This document shows positions 6,535 to 7,495 of a stretch of DNA of 7,495 bases, one piece after another (position 1 is the first letter of the stretch; every line of letters starts with the position of its first letter). The notes under the pieces were generated by a model. It had not been told where the DNA came from. It did not search any database and saw only the letters and a program-made list of their open reading frames with translations. The stretch is from JBNJEM01 sp051745935. GTDB lineage: Bacteria; Planctomycetota; Planctomycetia; Pirellulales; Pirellulaceae. The stretch lies in NCBI GenBank assembly GCA_051745935.1, contig JBNJEM010000390.1, forward strand, positions 1 through 7,495, given 5' to 3'. The position numbers and the translations under genes were made by a program.

Positions 6535-6670
6535 ATTGGGAAGCTGGTGCGAATCCAGCGCGGCCCCGCCACTGTAACCGGGGACGAAAGCCGCAAGGCA
6601 TGGCCACTGTCTCGCGTTCGGGACGGGAAGGCCGCGGTGAGTAGACCGATCCGGAAGCCAGGACACCACG
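6535..6670 (+). promoter_or_regulatory. Cobalamin (B12) riboswitch aptamer
   Basis: The order of conserved blocks matches the adenosylcobalamin aptamer: GGGAAGCTGGTGCGAATCC (from 6538), the GCCACTGTAACCGGGGACG core (from about 6568), a GGCCACTG...GGGAAGGCC helix (about 6602-6634) and the closing AGCCAGGACACC box (about 6656-6667). It directly precedes a cobalamin-synthesis phosphatase gene, as expected. Binding of the coenzyme should repress the downstream genes. The outermost helix (P1) is not evident: its 5' strand would fall in or beside repeat copy 3, and I could not find a good partner for the bases after the 3' box. Confidence 0.92.
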
Positions 6671-6782
6671 ACACGCTTCGTGTAGCGTGCCTTCGAGGGA
6701 AGGTTCCGGGTGAACTTTCGCGCTGTGGCGTGATCCCGGCCCGATCCTCTCGAAGGACCGGCTCGTTCATTGGGATCCGTCC
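6671..6782 (+). promoter_or_regulatory. Likely riboswitch expression platform
   Basis: Between aptamer and start codon are a short hairpin ACACG/CGTGT (near 6671-6683) and a long arm CCTTCGAG/CTCGAAGG (6690-6697 with 6749-6756). Inside the arm, CCGGG (6706-6710) can pair with CCCGG (6735-6739). The overlapping GATCCC (6732-6737) can instead pair with GGGATC (6772-6777), the only Shine-Dalgarno-like sequence before the ATG at 6783. The two pairings exclude each other, so control of translation by hiding the ribosome site is plausible. No T-run follows the stems, which argues against transcription termination. Confidence 0.5.
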
Positions 6783-7388
6783 ATGACAAAACGCCTTCTT
6801 CTAGCGCGACATGCCCAGGCTGATCGGCAGCAGGTCGGCCGGTTCCTCGGCAGCACCGATGTACCTCTCTCCGAGCTTGGTTTGCGGCAAGCGACGGCAT
6901 TGGCGGCATCGTTTCGGTTGAACCAAAGCGTCCCGCTTCTGGTCAGCCCGCTGCGCCGCGCGGTCGAGACGGCCGAATGTTTCGATCGGGAATTGCGGGT
7001 CGAATCCGACTTGCGCGAAATCGACTTTGGTCGCTGGGAAGGACTTTCCTTCGACGAGATCGCTTCCGCGGATGGGGAAGGGGAGGTCGAACGGTGGCGT
7101 GATTTCGATCTTCAGTTTGCCTTTCCCGGCGGCGAGTCGCTTGGAGGATTCGTGACGAGAATTGCCCGAGCCGCCGATCGGCTGGCCTCGGTTGCTTCGG
7201 ACACGGTAATCGCGGTGACCCATGGCGGCGTCATTCGGGCCATGATCTGTCATTTGCTTGGACTGGAGCCCAGAAACTACCTGCTGTTTGACGTGAAGCC
7301 GGCTTCGGTCACAACGATCGATCTGTTCGACGGCCGTGGCGTGCTCGCCGGCTTGGGCTGCACATGTCACTTGAAGGGGATCGGTTGA
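6783..7388 (+). CDS. cobC: Histidine phosphatase, probable alpha-ribazole phosphatase (CobC)
   Basis: The 201-residue product belongs to the phosphoglycerate-mutase-like histidine phosphatases. It has the N-terminal phospho-acceptor motif as RHA (R9, H10; most relatives have RHG), the SPLRRAVETA helix with an arginine at 58/59, REIDFGRWEGLSFDEI at 78-93 and the second catalytic histidine in VTHGG (H147). Length and motifs fit alpha-ribazole phosphatase, which removes the 5'-phosphate from alpha-ribazole phosphate or from the coenzyme phosphate late in cobalamin synthesis, in the cytoplasm. The assignment beyond the superfamily rests on context: a cobalamin riboswitch upstream and a CobU-like frame two bases downstream. 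The start ATG has a weak GGGA ribosome site that may be masked by the leader. It is expected to be repressed when adenosylcobalamin is abundant. Confidence 0.88.
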   Translation: MTKRLLLARHAQADRQQVGRFLGSTDVPLSELGLRQATALAASFRLNQSVPLLVSPLRRAVETAECFDRELRVESDLREIDFGRWEGLSFDEIASADGEGEVERWRDFDLQFAFPGGESLGGFVTRIARAADRLASVASDTVIAVTHGGVIRAMICHLLGLEPRNYLLFDVKPASVTTIDLFDGRGVLAGLGCTCHLKGIG

Positions 7389-7390
7389 CG

Positions 7391-7495
7391 ATGGCCAGGG
7401 TTGTCCTTCTCACTGGCGGATGCCACCGTGCCAAAGCGCGCATGCCCGACAATGCGAGCGCGCGCCGATATGGGAGTCCGGTCGTTCGCCGCGGC
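7391..7495 (+). pseudogene. CobU-like start with a damaged P-loop (cut by window end)
   Basis: This frame opens two bases after the cobC stop, behind AAGGGG (about 7375-7380), and reads MARVVLLTGGCHRAKARMPD before running off the window. CobU (adenosylcobinamide kinase / guanylyltransferase) normally starts with a hydrophobic strand and a P-loop of the form TGGxRSGKS. Strand and TGG are here, but RSGKS reads HRAKA, keeping only the lysine. The later bases stay open (SARRYGSPVV) but no longer resemble the family closely. Context fits cobU strongly. The copy may be a decayed gene, a diverged protein, or carry sequence errors; only 35 codons are visible. Confidence 0.5.

Overview
The window looks like GC-rich bacterial chromosome, partly housekeeping and partly eroded. 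The best-supported content is a pair of molybdenum-cofactor genes on the minus strand, a secreted FG-GAP/VCBS-type protein on the plus strand, and the start of a cobalamin (B12) gene cluster controlled by a cobalamin riboswitch at the right edge. Pairing an ordinary MoeA with a MoeA fused to a periplasmic-binding-protein-like domain is common in sulfate-reducing or syntrophic Desulfobacterota and in some archaea. A riboswitch-led cobC-cobU order also fits an anaerobic bacterium. This taxonomic reading is an inference from gene content; there is no rRNA or other strong marker.

Layout. 1-168: two identical 25-bp units, each an intrinsic terminator when read leftwards, ending the minus-strand MoeA-PBP gene. 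169-2100 (minus): the MoeA-PBP fusion. 2101-2504: a 404-bp gap with several hairpins and no convincing gene. 2505-3752 (minus): a canonical MoeA. 3753-4425: a non-coding stretch with a REP-like inverted repeat, two copies of a 104-bp structured repeat and a possible promoter. 4426-5718 (plus): an exported FG-GAP repeat protein. 5719-6430: gene debris, namely a PQQ-blade-like fragment (plus) abutting the C-terminal remnant of an RraA-family gene (minus), then nothing recognisable. 6431-6534: a third, inverted copy of the 104-bp repeat, ending three bases before the conserved start of the cobalamin riboswitch. 6783-7388 (plus): a histidine-phosphatase gene, probably alpha-ribazole phosphatase (CobC). 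7391-7495: the first 35 codons of a CobU-like frame whose P-loop looks broken.

How the parts work together. The two MoeA proteins should act in the last step of molybdenum (or tungsten) cofactor synthesis, inserting metal into molybdopterin. The CobC/CobU pair belongs to nucleotide-loop assembly of cobalamin, and the riboswitch should shut it down when the coenzyme is plentiful. The FG-GAP protein acts outside the cytoplasm and has no evident link to either pathway.

The most interesting signal is the 104-bp repeat. Its three copies have equal length and a nearly invariant core, and they carry short hairpins. In the third copy one hairpin has both of its G-U wobbles changed to Watson-Crick pairs. 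Two copies sit directly in front of expressed units, one of them where the first helix of the riboswitch would be expected. I found no CRISPR array, tRNA, rRNA, complete insertion sequence, or evident defence system.
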